Assembly: GCA_937907605.1 (NCBI GenBank)
Contig: CALCYI010000034.1
Location: 1 to 64,000 of the forward strand
Reading direction: 5' to 3'
From: an uncultured Clostridia bacterium
GTDB taxonomy: Bacteria > Bacillota > Clostridia > Oscillospirales > Acutalibacteraceae
Length of the DNA: 64,000 bases
In this document: piece after piece, positions 8,617 to 16,505 of the stretch
How positions within the stretch are numbered: position 1 is the stretch's first letter
Layout of the letters: every line of letters starts with the position of its first letter
The notes under the pieces: model-generated
Told to the model about the DNA's origin: nothing
Seen by the model: only the letters and a program-made list of their open reading frames with translations
The model's database searches: none
Program-made: the position numbers and the translations under genes

Positions 8617-10158
8617 CTACCATTCTATTTCCGCCGCTATACCGTAATGGTCGGAAACATAGCCTTCCGTGAGGTCGTCAAGTACCTCGTAGTTTTTGGC
8701 ATTACCGTCGGTGAAGATAAAATCAATCGGCTTATCGCCAGTATTCGTATATCCCCAGTCCTGCCAGGTTGCCTTCTCTTTGCTTTTATCCGTAGTATCG
8801 CTGAGTACTGCGGATATTGTTTTATATGCAGCGCCGTCCTCGGTCTGATTAAAATCGCCCGTAAGGATAATATGAATTCCCGCGTACTGCGCCTTGATTT
8901 CGTTGATTTTGTCGACGATAAGCTGCGCGCCGTAGTTCATAGCCTCCTCGCTCGAATTATCAAGGTGGGTATTTAAAAACGCAAGGAGTGAGCCGTTTAT
9001 TTCCTCAAGTATAACGTAAGTGCAAATACGGTTGCACCCTGCCTCCTGCTGCTCTCCGTTTTCGTCAACGTAGGTAAAGCGGCTCTCCTTTTCGGGAGTC
9101 AGAGAAAGCCAGAAGGTGTTTTTCTCTATTGCGGTGTATCTGTCCTTACGCCAGAAAACGCCGTTCATTTCGCTTCTGTTTTCGTCCTCGTCGTCTCCGC
9201 GCTTAACGGCATAACTGTCATACTCGGGCATTACCTTTATAAGTTTTTCGTACCATGCAGAATTAAGCTCCTGGGTGCCGAATAAATCAGCTTCGCAATC
9301 AAGATACTCAGTGAAACGGTAACAACGGTCAGCGCTTTTTGTGCCGTCAAAGGGCGTTCCCCAAGGCGCAGCTACATTAAAACTCACAACCGAGGTTGCC
9401 TTTGTATTTTGCGGCTGATAATCGTACACATACACTGTATCGCCGATAGTGATATTTGAAATTATAGCGCCGAATCCCGCAATTACGCAACCCGCCGTCA
9501 AAAGAAAGGAAATGGTGCGTGACCTCGCAGTTTTTTTATCAGAAGTTAAATAATGGAACAGAAACTCCAAGCCGTAAATCAGACAAGTTATACTGAAACC
9601 GAACGTTAACTTATCCATGGGCATTATCGTTCCGCCGTTAATACAAACGAGTACGGATAAAACGCCGAATACGAGCGTATTCAGAATACTCAGCGCCATA
9701 TTACGCCTGAAGCCGTTCTCTTTCGCCGAAAAGAGCGAGCCGATAATCACAGCAAGCGAAAATACGATAACGCCTATCATCGCAAGCACGGCGAAGAGGT
9801 AATCCTTCGTCCATACGGACATATCAAAGCCGTGGTTAACGATACTGAGTATAAAGCCTATAAGTGATACCTCTTTATTCCCCGCCCAATACATCGGAAG
9901 GCACATTGAGGCAAGGGGCGTAAAGAACAATATAAGTCTTATGATATGAAGCGGAGTTTTTACCGTTGAGGCTCTGAGCATATCGGTAAATTCGTTTACC
10001 CTTCTCACTTCCTCGGCGGCGTTTTTCGCGTCCTCCTCAAGCCTTTCGTCAAGCCTGTAATACATAAGATTTACACCGCATTTAGGGCAGGTCTGCTTTA
10101 AGTAAAACGGGCTGAGCCTTGCATTACATTTGGGGCATCTGTTATTAGTTTTCTTCAC
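8617..10158 (-). CDS. Zinc-ribbon membrane protein with C-terminal endonuclease/exonuclease/phosphatase domain
   Basis: A 513-residue fusion. A zinc ribbon lies at the N-terminus (C8-x2-C11 and C24-x2-C27), followed by a charged linker and several hydrophobic segments between about residues 70 and 245. An EEP-superfamily domain fills the rest: FNVAAPWG, FGTQELN (Mg-binding Glu), NTHLDN, TGDFNQ, IDFIF and the catalytic SDHYG near the C-terminus. The family includes nucleases, inositol-phosphate phosphatases and sphingomyelinases, so the substrate is unknown. The EEP domain probably faces outward if the membrane count is even, but the topology is uncertain. It starts with GTG (AGGAGG nine bases upstream) and overlaps the transporter gene by 14 bp, which suggests translational coupling. 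Confidence 0.8.
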   Translation of the reverse strand: MKKTNNRCPKCNARLSPFYLKQTCPKCGVNLMYYRLDERLEEDAKNAAEEVRRVNEFTDMLRASTVKTPLHIIRLILFFTPLASMCLPMYWAGNKEVSLIGFILSIVNHGFDMSVWTKDYLFAVLAMIGVIVFSLAVIIGSLFSAKENGFRRNMALSILNTLVFGVLSVLVCINGGTIMPMDKLTFGFSITCLIYGLEFLFHYLTSDKKTARSRTISFLLTAGCVIAGFGAIISNITIGDTVYVYDYQPQNTKATSVVSFNVAAPWGTPFDGTKSADRCYRFTEYLDCEADLFGTQELNSAWYEKLIKVMPEYDSYAVKRGDDEDENRSEMNGVFWRKDRYTAIEKNTFWLSLTPEKESRFTYVDENGEQQEAGCNRICTYVILEEINGSLLAFLNTHLDNSSEEAMNYGAQLIVDKINEIKAQYAGIHIILTGDFNQTEDGAAYKTISAVLSDTTDKSKEKATWQDWGYTNTGDKPIDFIFTDGNAKNYEVLDDLTEGYVSDHYGIAAEIEW

Positions 10159-11608
10159 TGCCCGACACCTCCTTTGAAAGCTCCTCGCGCCTTGTCTTCA
10201 TTTCCTGTCTGATTGTGCTGAGCTTCTCACCCGTCAGGTCGTAAAAATGGTACGGGATAAGCGAAAGCAGTCCGAGCGCCCACGGTATAAGCGTAAAGAG
10301 CGCCCATATCATAAGGTCGGTTTTTTCGCCCTTAATCGCCGTCGTGCTGCCGTCAGGGTTCTTTGCAAAGGACAGTCCGATTACGGGCAGGAGCGCCGCG
10401 CCTATCGAGGTTGAAACCGAGCCCGTGAGCTTGCCCACAAAAGTAAGTACCGAGAAGGTAACGCCCTCCGTTCTTTCGCCCGTTTTCCACTCCATATAGT
10501 CAACGGTATCCCCTATCATTTCAGTCGGGATTACCATATTAATAGTATTGAAAAAGCTGAAAACAAAATTCTGTACCATAAGTACAATCGATATTGCAAG
10601 CACGCTCGTGTTGTAGAATTTAAGCCCTGCAAGGAAGGTCGCCGCACCAACGATAAAGCGTACTATGATATTTAGTATTACAATCTGACGGTTATCAAAT
10701 TTCTTTTTAAGCTTAGGTATAAGAAGATATGTAAGGAAGCCGAAAATCGTACCCGGAAGCGAAATCCAAAGCACCGCCGAGGAAAGATTAAGCACCTCCG
10801 AATAATAGTAGGTCTGGAAAACTCCCGCAAGTCCCGAAAGCGTTCCGACAACGTTCCCGATGATAATAAGCAGCAACGGCTTATTCCTGAACATAACCTT
10901 AAAGCCTTCAAGCACCGAAGGCTCCTTTACGCTTTGTACGACTCTTTCCTTAGTCTTTCTGCCCGCAAGCGAGAAAAGCGTTACAATTAAAAACGCCGCA
11001 ATAATCGCAAGAATAAGGAAATCCTGAGAAAGAGTGAGTCCCCATACGCCGTTATTTGTGAGGTCCATCATAACGGGAATAAAGGTGAGGGAAAGACCGC
11101 CGAGCAGCGAGGATATAAACCTTGCCGTTGAAATCGCCCTCGTCCTGTCGCTCGGGAGCGGTGAAATCGCCGTGCTCATTCCCCAAAACGGAACGTCGCC
11201 GAGCGTGTAAAGAAGCTCCCATATAAAGTAGGAGACGTACATATATATAATTTTTACGGTTGTGCTTTTAACGTCGGAGAGTATTTCGGGTCCCGCAAAT
11301 ACCATAATAGTCGCCGCCGCAAGCGGAAGCGGAACGAAAAGTAGGTACGGTCTGAGCTTACCGTATCTTGTCCTCGTTTTATCCACTATTCCGCCCATAA
11401 TCGGGTCGTTTACGGTATCCCAGATTCCGAGCACTAATATCATAGTAGCTACCGCTTTTTCGGGTATTCCGAACACCTTTATGAAAAACAGCGAAAGGTA
11501 TCCGCCCGCAAAAAGATTATAGCCGAAAACCTGACCTGCGTTAGCAAAGCCGTACGCAAGGTTTTCCCTTACGCCTACATATCTGATTTCATTTTTCTTT
11601 TCGCTCAT
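10145..11608 (-). CDS. GPH-family sugar:cation symporter (MFS superfamily)
   Basis: A 487-residue integral membrane protein with about 12 hydrophobic segments. The start YGFANAGQVFGYNLFAGGY, the DPIMGGIVDKTRTRYGKLRPY loop and the TRAISTARF motif are characteristic of the glycoside-pentoside-hexuronide:cation symporter family, which imports glycosides, pentosides or hexuronides with Na+ or H+. Its substrate cannot be read from sequence and there is no glycosidase next to it. It begins two bases after the pcrA stop codon and overlaps the EEP gene downstream, so these three genes are probably cotranscribed. Confidence 0.85.
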   Translation of the reverse strand: MSEKKNEIRYVGVRENLAYGFANAGQVFGYNLFAGGYLSLFFIKVFGIPEKAVATMILVLGIWDTVNDPIMGGIVDKTRTRYGKLRPYLLFVPLPLAAATIMVFAGPEILSDVKSTTVKIIYMYVSYFIWELLYTLGDVPFWGMSTAISPLPSDRTRAISTARFISSLLGGLSLTFIPVMMDLTNNGVWGLTLSQDFLILAIIAAFLIVTLFSLAGRKTKERVVQSVKEPSVLEGFKVMFRNKPLLLIIIGNVVGTLSGLAGVFQTYYYSEVLNLSSAVLWISLPGTIFGFLTYLLIPKLKKKFDNRQIVILNIIVRFIVGAATFLAGLKFYNTSVLAISIVLMVQNFVFSFFNTINMVIPTEMIGDTVDYMEWKTGERTEGVTFSVLTFVGKLTGSVSTSIGAALLPVIGLSFAKNPDGSTTAIKGEKTDLMIWALFTLIPWALGLLSLIPYHFYDLTGEKLSTIRQEMKTRREELSKEVSGSEEN

Positions 11609-11610
11609 AT

Positions 11611-13899
11611 TTATACCTTTTCCAGTCGTGCAAAATTAGCCATCATTTTTTTGGTTCCCGCCTTGTCGAAGGCAACCTCCATAAGAATATCGTTGCCCAT
11701 CGGCTTACAAGAGAGTATAACGCCCGTGCCGAAGGTCTTATGCTTAACGGTATCCCCGACGTTATACGAAACCTTCGGCGCTGCGGCAGTATTGCCCGCC
11801 TGTCCGAAGGAACGCGCCGCCGAGCTTGCTTTATGTGCGTTTCCTATTTCAACGCTCTTTGCGTATTTTGCGGCGGTTTTGGGCTTCCCGAAGCCGTGGG
11901 AATATCCGTCGGCTCTGTTTGTAAAGCCGTAATAGCCATATTCCTGCTTGGTGCTCTTATCCTCGGTTATCTCCTCGGGAATTTCCTTAACGAAGCGCGA
12001 GGGCATATTTCGGTTTGTCGTTCCGTAGAGCATACGCTGACGGGAATTAATGAGATAGAGCTTCTGCTTCGCCCTCGTAATTCCTACGTAGGCGAGCCTT
12101 CTCTCCTCCTCCAAATCCTCCTCGCTGTACATGCTCTGATTACCTGGGAATATGCCCTCCTCCATACCGGGAATGAACACAACGGGAAATTCAAGTCCCT
12201 TAGCAGAATGAAGCGTCATAAGTACGACGCAGTCCTCGTCCTCATTATAGCTGTCAATATCGCTTACGAGCGCCACGTCCTCGAGGAATTCGTTCAGCGA
12301 GAAGTCCTCGTCCTCCTCCTGATACTTAATCAGCATCGTGGAAAGCTCCTGAACGTTGTTCTTCCTGTCCTCCGCCTTGTCGGGCTCCTCTTCCTCAAGG
12401 TACTCAAAATACTTGGTTTCGCTGAGGATTTCCTGAAGCAAGTCGGACATCTTCATACCCTCGTCCACGCAGGCTCTGAAATGCTTAATCATATCGCAGA
12501 AGGCGGAAAGCTTACCCGCCGCGCGCGAGGTTTTTGAAAACTCGTCGGCGTGCTCGCACACCTCAAACGCGGTCATACCGTTTACCGCGGCAATTTCAAG
12601 TATGTACGAGAACATCGTGTCGCCGATACCCCTTTTCGGAGTATTGATAATGCGCTGAAGCCTTACGTTGTCGGCGGTGTTGTTTATAACAGCAAAGTAA
12701 GAGATAACGTCCTTAATCTCCTTACGGTCAAAGAAGCGGTTTCCGCCGATAATTTTATATGATATGCCCGATTTTGCGAGCATTATTTCTATATTCCTCG
12801 ACTGTGCGTTCATACGGTAGAGTACTGCGTGGTCCCTGTACGCCATACCGTTTGCGACGTTATTTTCTATCTCGTCGATTATAAACTGCGCCTCGTCGGT
12901 TTCGCTCGTCGCGGTATAGATATACACCTTGTCGCCGTCAAGCCCCGTGTATGAGCGCAGATGCTTTTCGGCAAGGCGAGTTTTATTATTCTTAATTACG
13001 GAATTCGCGGCGTCAAGAATATTCTGCATTGAGCGGTAATTTTCCGCAAGCTCAAGCTGAATAACCTCAAGCCCCTCGTCCTCATAACGCTCCTTAAAGC
13101 GCATAATATTTTCTATCGTAGCTCCTCTGAAGCGGTATATGCTCTGGTCGTCGTCGCCTACTACACAGATATTGTGATACCCGTCGGCAAGGAGATAAGT
13201 CAGCACGTACTGCGCGTAGCTCGTATCCTGATACTCGTCGACGATAACGTATTTAAACTGCCTCTGATACAGCTCAAGCACGTCCGAATTCTCTTTAAAA
13301 AGCTTGACCGTATTGAATATCATATCGTCAAAGTCCATCGCGTCCGCGCGCTGAAGCTCCTTTTGATATTCAATATAGCACTGTGCAATTTTTGCCTTGC
13401 GGAAGTCGTTTACGGTTGTTGCTTTGTACTCCTCGGGTGAAATAAGGCTGTCCTTTGCGTGACCGATTTCCGTGAGGACGGAACGGTATCCGAGGAATTT
13501 TTCGTCAATTCCGAGCGATTTCATAACGCGCTTCATTACTCGCTTCTGGTCGTCGGTATCGTATATTGTGAAATGGGGCGTGTAGCCGATTCTTTCGCCG
13601 AAGCGGCGCAGAATCCTCCCGCACATTGAATGGAAGGTGTGCGCCCATATATCGTTAGCCTCAGTTCCGACTGCATTAATAAGCCTTTCCTTGAGCTCCC
13701 CTGCAGCCTTATTTGTAAAGGTAATGGCGAGCACCTGCCACGGTAGCGCGTAGCCGTCGCTCAGAATATGCTCAATGCGCTTAACTATGGTCGCGGTCTT
13801 GCCCGTACCTGCTCCCGCTACAACAAGAACGGGGCCATTGATTGTATCAATAACCCTCTGCTGCTCTTTGTTCGGTTTTACTGCGTCTTTATTTGCCAT
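11611..13899 (-). CDS. pcrA: ATP-dependent DNA helicase PcrA (UvrD/Rep family)
   Basis: 3'-5' superfamily 1 helicase acting in nucleotide excision repair, plasmid replication and RecA-filament removal. The 762 residues carry all SF1A motifs: Q motif LNKEQ-like PNKEQQRV, Walker A GAGTGKT, TFTNKAAGELKER, VDEYQDTS, VVGDDDQSIYRFRGA, LHSAKGLEFPVVF and YVGITRA. A C-terminal tail (VGDTVKHKTFGTGVI) is the PcrA-type Tudor-like RNA-polymerase-binding fold. The start is the ATG at 13897-13899, six bases behind AAGGA; an in-frame TTG two codons earlier lies inside that spacer. Confidence 0.96.
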   Translation of the reverse strand: MANKDAVKPNKEQQRVIDTINGPVLVVAGAGTGKTATIVKRIEHILSDGYALPWQVLAITFTNKAAGELKERLINAVGTEANDIWAHTFHSMCGRILRRFGERIGYTPHFTIYDTDDQKRVMKRVMKSLGIDEKFLGYRSVLTEIGHAKDSLISPEEYKATTVNDFRKAKIAQCYIEYQKELQRADAMDFDDMIFNTVKLFKENSDVLELYQRQFKYVIVDEYQDTSYAQYVLTYLLADGYHNICVVGDDDQSIYRFRGATIENIMRFKERYEDEGLEVIQLELAENYRSMQNILDAANSVIKNNKTRLAEKHLRSYTGLDGDKVYIYTATSETDEAQFIIDEIENNVANGMAYRDHAVLYRMNAQSRNIEIMLAKSGISYKIIGGNRFFDRKEIKDVISYFAVINNTADNVRLQRIINTPKRGIGDTMFSYILEIAAVNGMTAFEVCEHADEFSKTSRAAGKLSAFCDMIKHFRACVDEGMKMSDLLQEILSETKYFEYLEEEEPDKAEDRKNNVQELSTMLIKYQEEDEDFSLNEFLEDVALVSDIDSYNEDEDCVVLMTLHSAKGLEFPVVFIPGMEEGIFPGNQSMYSEEDLEEERRLAYVGITRAKQKLYLINSRQRMLYGTTNRNMPSRFVKEIPEEITEDKSTKQEYGYYGFTNRADGYSHGFGKPKTAAKYAKSVEIGNAHKASSAARSFGQAGNTAAAPKVSYNVGDTVKHKTFGTGVILSCKPMGNDILMEVAFDKAGTKKMMANFARLEKV

Positions 13900-13913
13900 A
13901 AACAATCCTTTTA

Positions 13914-14047
13914 ATTATAACGAAGCCTTGCTGCGCAAGACGAAAATTATTACGAAGCCTCGCTGGCGCAAGACGAAGAATACAACGAAGCATCGCTTCG
14001 CTCAAACGAAACGCAGACTCAGTCTGCCAGAACGGTCTGCGACGCGA
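13914..14047. repeat. Left part of a split intergenic repeat copy
   Basis: Three imperfect repeats of a CGAAGC(C/A)T(T/C)GCT-GCGCAAGACGAA type are followed by CAGACTCAGTCTGCC and a run ending in ATTATAAATCG. This matches the outer part of the repeat family seen intact at 47937-48113, and stops where the four-helix-bundle gene begins. Confidence 0.55.
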
Positions 14048-14401
14048 TTATAAATCGTTATTCTTTACTGTGGTATTAATGGATTTAATCAACAATATTT
14101 TGATTTTTCGGCACAGTTCTTCAAGCGGTTTGTATTCTTCCTCATTTATATATTCCGAATTCAGAAGTATCTCCAGCCAATATGCCGTTTCATTAGCTTC
14201 TTTTAAAGCAATACGAAGCTTGTTTACAAAATCCGCAGGACTTGCTGCATATTTAGCTTCGCTATAATTAGCACCGACAGAGGTCGCGCTTCTTGCAATT
14301 TGGTTAGAAACAATGCTTTCATTATTTGCCCTCAATACATTTGCAAGTTTTATTACTCTAACAGAAAAATCCATTGTTAAATTATACAATCTATCTTCCA
14401 T
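14048..14401 (-). CDS. Four-helix bundle protein (S23 / 23S rRNA intervening-sequence protein family)
   Basis: A 117-residue helical protein of the S23 family (TIGR02436 type). The signature is seen as RSATSVGANYSEA followed by DFVNKLRIALKEANETAYWLEILL spread across the centre, and a C-terminal E-LCRKIKILL helix. Family members were first found encoded in intervening sequences inside 23S rRNA genes; they form pentamers of four-helix bundles, and their biochemical role is unsettled. It is much more AT-rich than neighbouring genes. The gene lies exactly between two halves of an intergenic repeat, as a cargo would. Confidence 0.88.
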   Translation of the reverse strand: MEDRLYNLTMDFSVRVIKLANVLRANNESIVSNQIARSATSVGANYSEAKYAASPADFVNKLRIALKEANETAYWLEILLNSEYINEEEYKPLEELCRKIKILLIKSINTTVKNNDL

Positions 14402-14404
14402 CTC

Positions 14405-14510
14405 TTCACCTTAAAAATGCTGTCCGCAGGACCGTTCTGGTTGACCGCCGGTCAACGCTTCGTTGCACGTTTGCGTGCGTTTCGTTTTTTCGTTCTTTCG
14501 TTATCCAAGC
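14405..14510. repeat. Right part of the split intergenic repeat copy
   Basis: It contains CTGTCCGCAGGAC, the GTTGACC-GCC-GGTCAAC hairpin, GCACG/CGTGC and the CGTTTCGTTTTTTCG end common to all copies of the family (30995, 42661, 47937, 48757). Together with 13914-14047 it makes one copy interrupted by the S23 gene. Its distal end reaches the last codons of oadB. Confidence 0.6.
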
Positions 14511-15781
14511 AGGGTTAATAGTATACCCGCCGCGACCGCGGAGCCGATAACGCCCGAAACGTTGGGTCCCATTGCGTGCATAAGCAAGAAGTTCGAGGGA
14601 TTTTCCTCCTGTCCGACCTTCTGGCTTACCCTTGCCGCCATAGGCACTGCGGACACGCCGGCCGAGCCTATAAGCGGGTTAACCTTGCCCTTTGTAACTA
14701 TATACATAAGCTTTCCGAAAAGCGTACCGCCGATAGTACCGAAGGAGAACGCAACGAGCCCGAGCACGACGATAAGCAGGGTTTTGAGATTCAAAAACGA
14801 CTGTGCCGAGGTGGTCGCTCCGACTGAAATACCGAGCAGAATTGTAACTATATTCATAAGCTCATTCTGCGCAGCCTTTGCAATTCTCTCCGTCCTTCCG
14901 CTCTCCTTGAGCAGATTTCCGAGCATAAGCATACCGACGAGAGTCGCCGCGTCGGGAAGCAAGAGCGACACAAATACCGTAACCATAATCGGAAACAGTA
15001 TTTTCTGAAGCTTTGATACGGGGCGGAGGTTATCCATAACTACCGCCCTTTCCTTCTTCGTAGTCAGCGCGCGCATAATCGGCGGCTGAATAACGGGAAC
15101 GAGCGCCATATACGAATACGCCGCGACGGCTATCGTACCGAGCATTGACGGCGCAAGCTTCGAGGTTACGAAAATTGCCGTCGGACCGTCAGCTCCGCCG
15201 ATAATCGCTATCGAGCCCGCCTCCTGCGGAGTGAAGGATAAATCAAGGTTAAGGCTCGGCGCAACAGTATGGATAAGCGTACCGAGGCTATCGCCGAGAC
15301 CTATTGCGATAATATACGCCGCGAAAATACCGAGTTGCGCCGCCGCGCCGAGAATAAAGCTGCTCGGCCTTGCAATCAGCGAACTGAAATCCGTCATAGC
15401 GCCGATTCCGAGGAAGATAAGCGGAGGATAAATTCCCGCCTTGACGCCGAAATAGATAAAGTCCATAAGCCCCGGAGTTGCGGCAACCCAGTTCCCCGCC
15501 TCGTCGAGCGCGCGCCCGTGCGCAACGAGCTCAATAAAACCGTTTAAGTCGTGGTACTGCACCGCAAGATTTGCACCGGGAAGATTAGCAAGAAGCATAC
15601 CGAAGGCAATCGGAATCATCAATAGCGGCTCAAAGCCTTTTTTAATTCCGAGATAGAGGAATAAAAAGGCTACGAGTATCATTATAAGGTTTTTATAACC
15701 GTCGGGTGTAAAAAAGTAGGCGTATCCGCTATTTTGGATAATATCCTTTATTACCTCCCAGACGCCGTGTAAAACTTCCAT
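14501..15781 (-). CDS. Sodium-translocating decarboxylase beta subunit (OadB/GcdB/MmdB family)
   Basis: Membrane subunit that couples decarboxylation of a biotin-bound carboxyl group to Na+ export. The 426 residues have about nine hydrophobic segments, a re-entrant stretch with GGADGPTAIF that holds the essential Asp, and a second conserved cluster near the C-terminus (LLMHAMGPNVSGVIGSAVAAG). AGGAG precedes the ATG. It follows oadG by eight bases. The carboxyltransferase alpha subunit and biotin carrier are not in the window, so the substrate (oxaloacetate, methylmalonyl-CoA or glutaconyl-CoA) cannot be decided here. Confidence 0.9.
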   Translation of the reverse strand: MEVLHGVWEVIKDIIQNSGYAYFFTPDGYKNLIMILVAFLFLYLGIKKGFEPLLMIPIAFGMLLANLPGANLAVQYHDLNGFIELVAHGRALDEAGNWVAATPGLMDFIYFGVKAGIYPPLIFLGIGAMTDFSSLIARPSSFILGAAAQLGIFAAYIIAIGLGDSLGTLIHTVAPSLNLDLSFTPQEAGSIAIIGGADGPTAIFVTSKLAPSMLGTIAVAAYSYMALVPVIQPPIMRALTTKKERAVVMDNLRPVSKLQKILFPIMVTVFVSLLLPDAATLVGMLMLGNLLKESGRTERIAKAAQNELMNIVTILLGISVGATTSAQSFLNLKTLLIVVLGLVAFSFGTIGGTLFGKLMYIVTKGKVNPLIGSAGVSAVPMAARVSQKVGQEENPSNFLLMHAMGPNVSGVIGSAVAAGILLTLLG

Positions 15782-15789
15782 AGTGTCTC

Positions 15790-16203
15790 CTAAAAGGGTT
15801 TAGTGTTTTCAATAACTGCCGCCTGCGCCCACGGGCTCTGCGCGCGCTTCGGGGTGCGTTTTATTGAGGTTATTTTACTACTCTCGCCCTCAAGCGAATA
15901 AATCGCCGCGCTTATTACCGCGACAATTTCGGGCGGTACTCCGTCCTCTATCGGAGGGGGCGGCGGAAGCTCATTTACGCCCTTGATTTCAGGCGGGGCG
16001 GGTACAGTTTCCTTTATTTCGTTTTGCTTTTTCTTATTTGCTCTTTTCTCAAAAAACGCAACAATATATGAAAAAAGGCTGAAAATAACAATCATCGCCG
16101 CAAGCGTTAAGAGCACTATAAACAGCCCCGCAACGACAACCGTTGCGGTAAAAGCAAAGGAGCCGTCGGGCTTAAGCGAGGTCGCAAGTAAAAAGAAAAT
16201 CAC
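15790..16203 (-). CDS. OadG-family decarboxylase gamma/delta subunit
   Basis: A 137-residue small subunit: one transmembrane segment (about residues 18-50), then a basic patch (KRANKKKQ), a Pro-rich linker (LPPPPPIEDG) and a short C-terminal region. This layout is typical of the OadG family, which anchors the carboxyltransferase subunit to the membrane beta subunit. The conserved EIVAVISAAIY and the end SPWAQAA are seen in MmdD-like delta subunits, favouring a methylmalonyl-CoA or glutaconyl-CoA enzyme. It starts with GTG behind AGGAGG and heads the two-gene unit with oadB. Confidence 0.85.
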   Translation of the reverse strand: MIFFLLATSLKPDGSFAFTATVVVAGLFIVLLTLAAMIVIFSLFSYIVAFFEKRANKKKQNEIKETVPAPPEIKGVNELPPPPPIEDGVPPEIVAVISAAIYSLEGESSKITSIKRTPKRAQSPWAQAAVIENTKPF

Positions 16204-16234
16204 GCCTTTTCCTCCTAAAATACTAATCTAAATT

Positions 16235-16263
16235 ATTATAAATCATATTCTCATATATTTCAA
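16235..16263 (-). promoter_or_regulatory. Sigma-A-type promoter of oadG-oadB
   Basis: On the minus strand TTGAAA and TATAAT are spaced by 17 bp, 31 bp before the GTG start. It is back-to-back with the promoter of the 45-residue peptide gene. Confidence 0.65.
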
Positions 16264-16272
16264 TAAAAAGTA

Positions 16273-16300
16273 TTGATTTATTAATTAAAAGGGGTATAAT
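16273..16300 (+). promoter_or_regulatory. Promoter of the 45-residue membrane peptide gene
   Basis: TTGATT and a perfect TATAAT spaced by 16 bp, ending 26 bp before the ATG. Confidence 0.65.
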
Positions 16301-16326
16301 ATTATTGTAATAAAGGAGGTAGTAAA

Positions 16327-16464
16327 ATGTTAAGTAAGGAAGCTATGATTATCGCAATCCTTGTTGCGCTTATACTTCTCTGGGCGACTGAAACCCTCGG
16401 AATGAGAAGAACCTCCACTCTCCTCGGAGGCGTTATTGATTTAGGATTTGCACTTATCAGATAG
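16327..16464 (+). CDS. 45-residue membrane peptide, function unknown
   Basis: A short gene with every expected signal: promoter, AAAGGAGG seven bases before the ATG, 45 codons, TAG stop, and an intrinsic terminator eight bases later. The peptide has one hydrophobic segment (about residues 7-20, IIAILVALILLWA), a short charged part (MRR near residue 27) and a second hydrophobic, Gly-rich stretch (TLLGGVIDLGFALI). It may be one or two membrane passes. I do not recognise a family. Its size suggests a membrane-complex accessory peptide or a toxin-like peptide, neither supported further. It diverges from the sodium-pump genes. Confidence 0.75.
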   Translation: MLSKEAMIIAILVALILLWATETLGMRRTSTLLGGVIDLGFALIR

Positions 16465-16471
16465 ATATACC

Positions 16472-16501
16472 AAAAGCCCTGAACACTCGTTCAGGGCTTT
16501 T
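16472..16501. terminator. Bidirectional intrinsic terminator
   Basis: A perfect 13-bp stem AAAAGCCCTGAAC/GTTCAGGGCTTTT with loop ACTC, between the convergent peptide gene and dagK. Confidence 0.92.
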
Positions 16502-16505
16502 TATT

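Noticed and set aside
11740..12537. 265-codon open frame on the plus strand
   Set aside because: It lies antisense to pcrA, which has all helicase motifs; no start signal.
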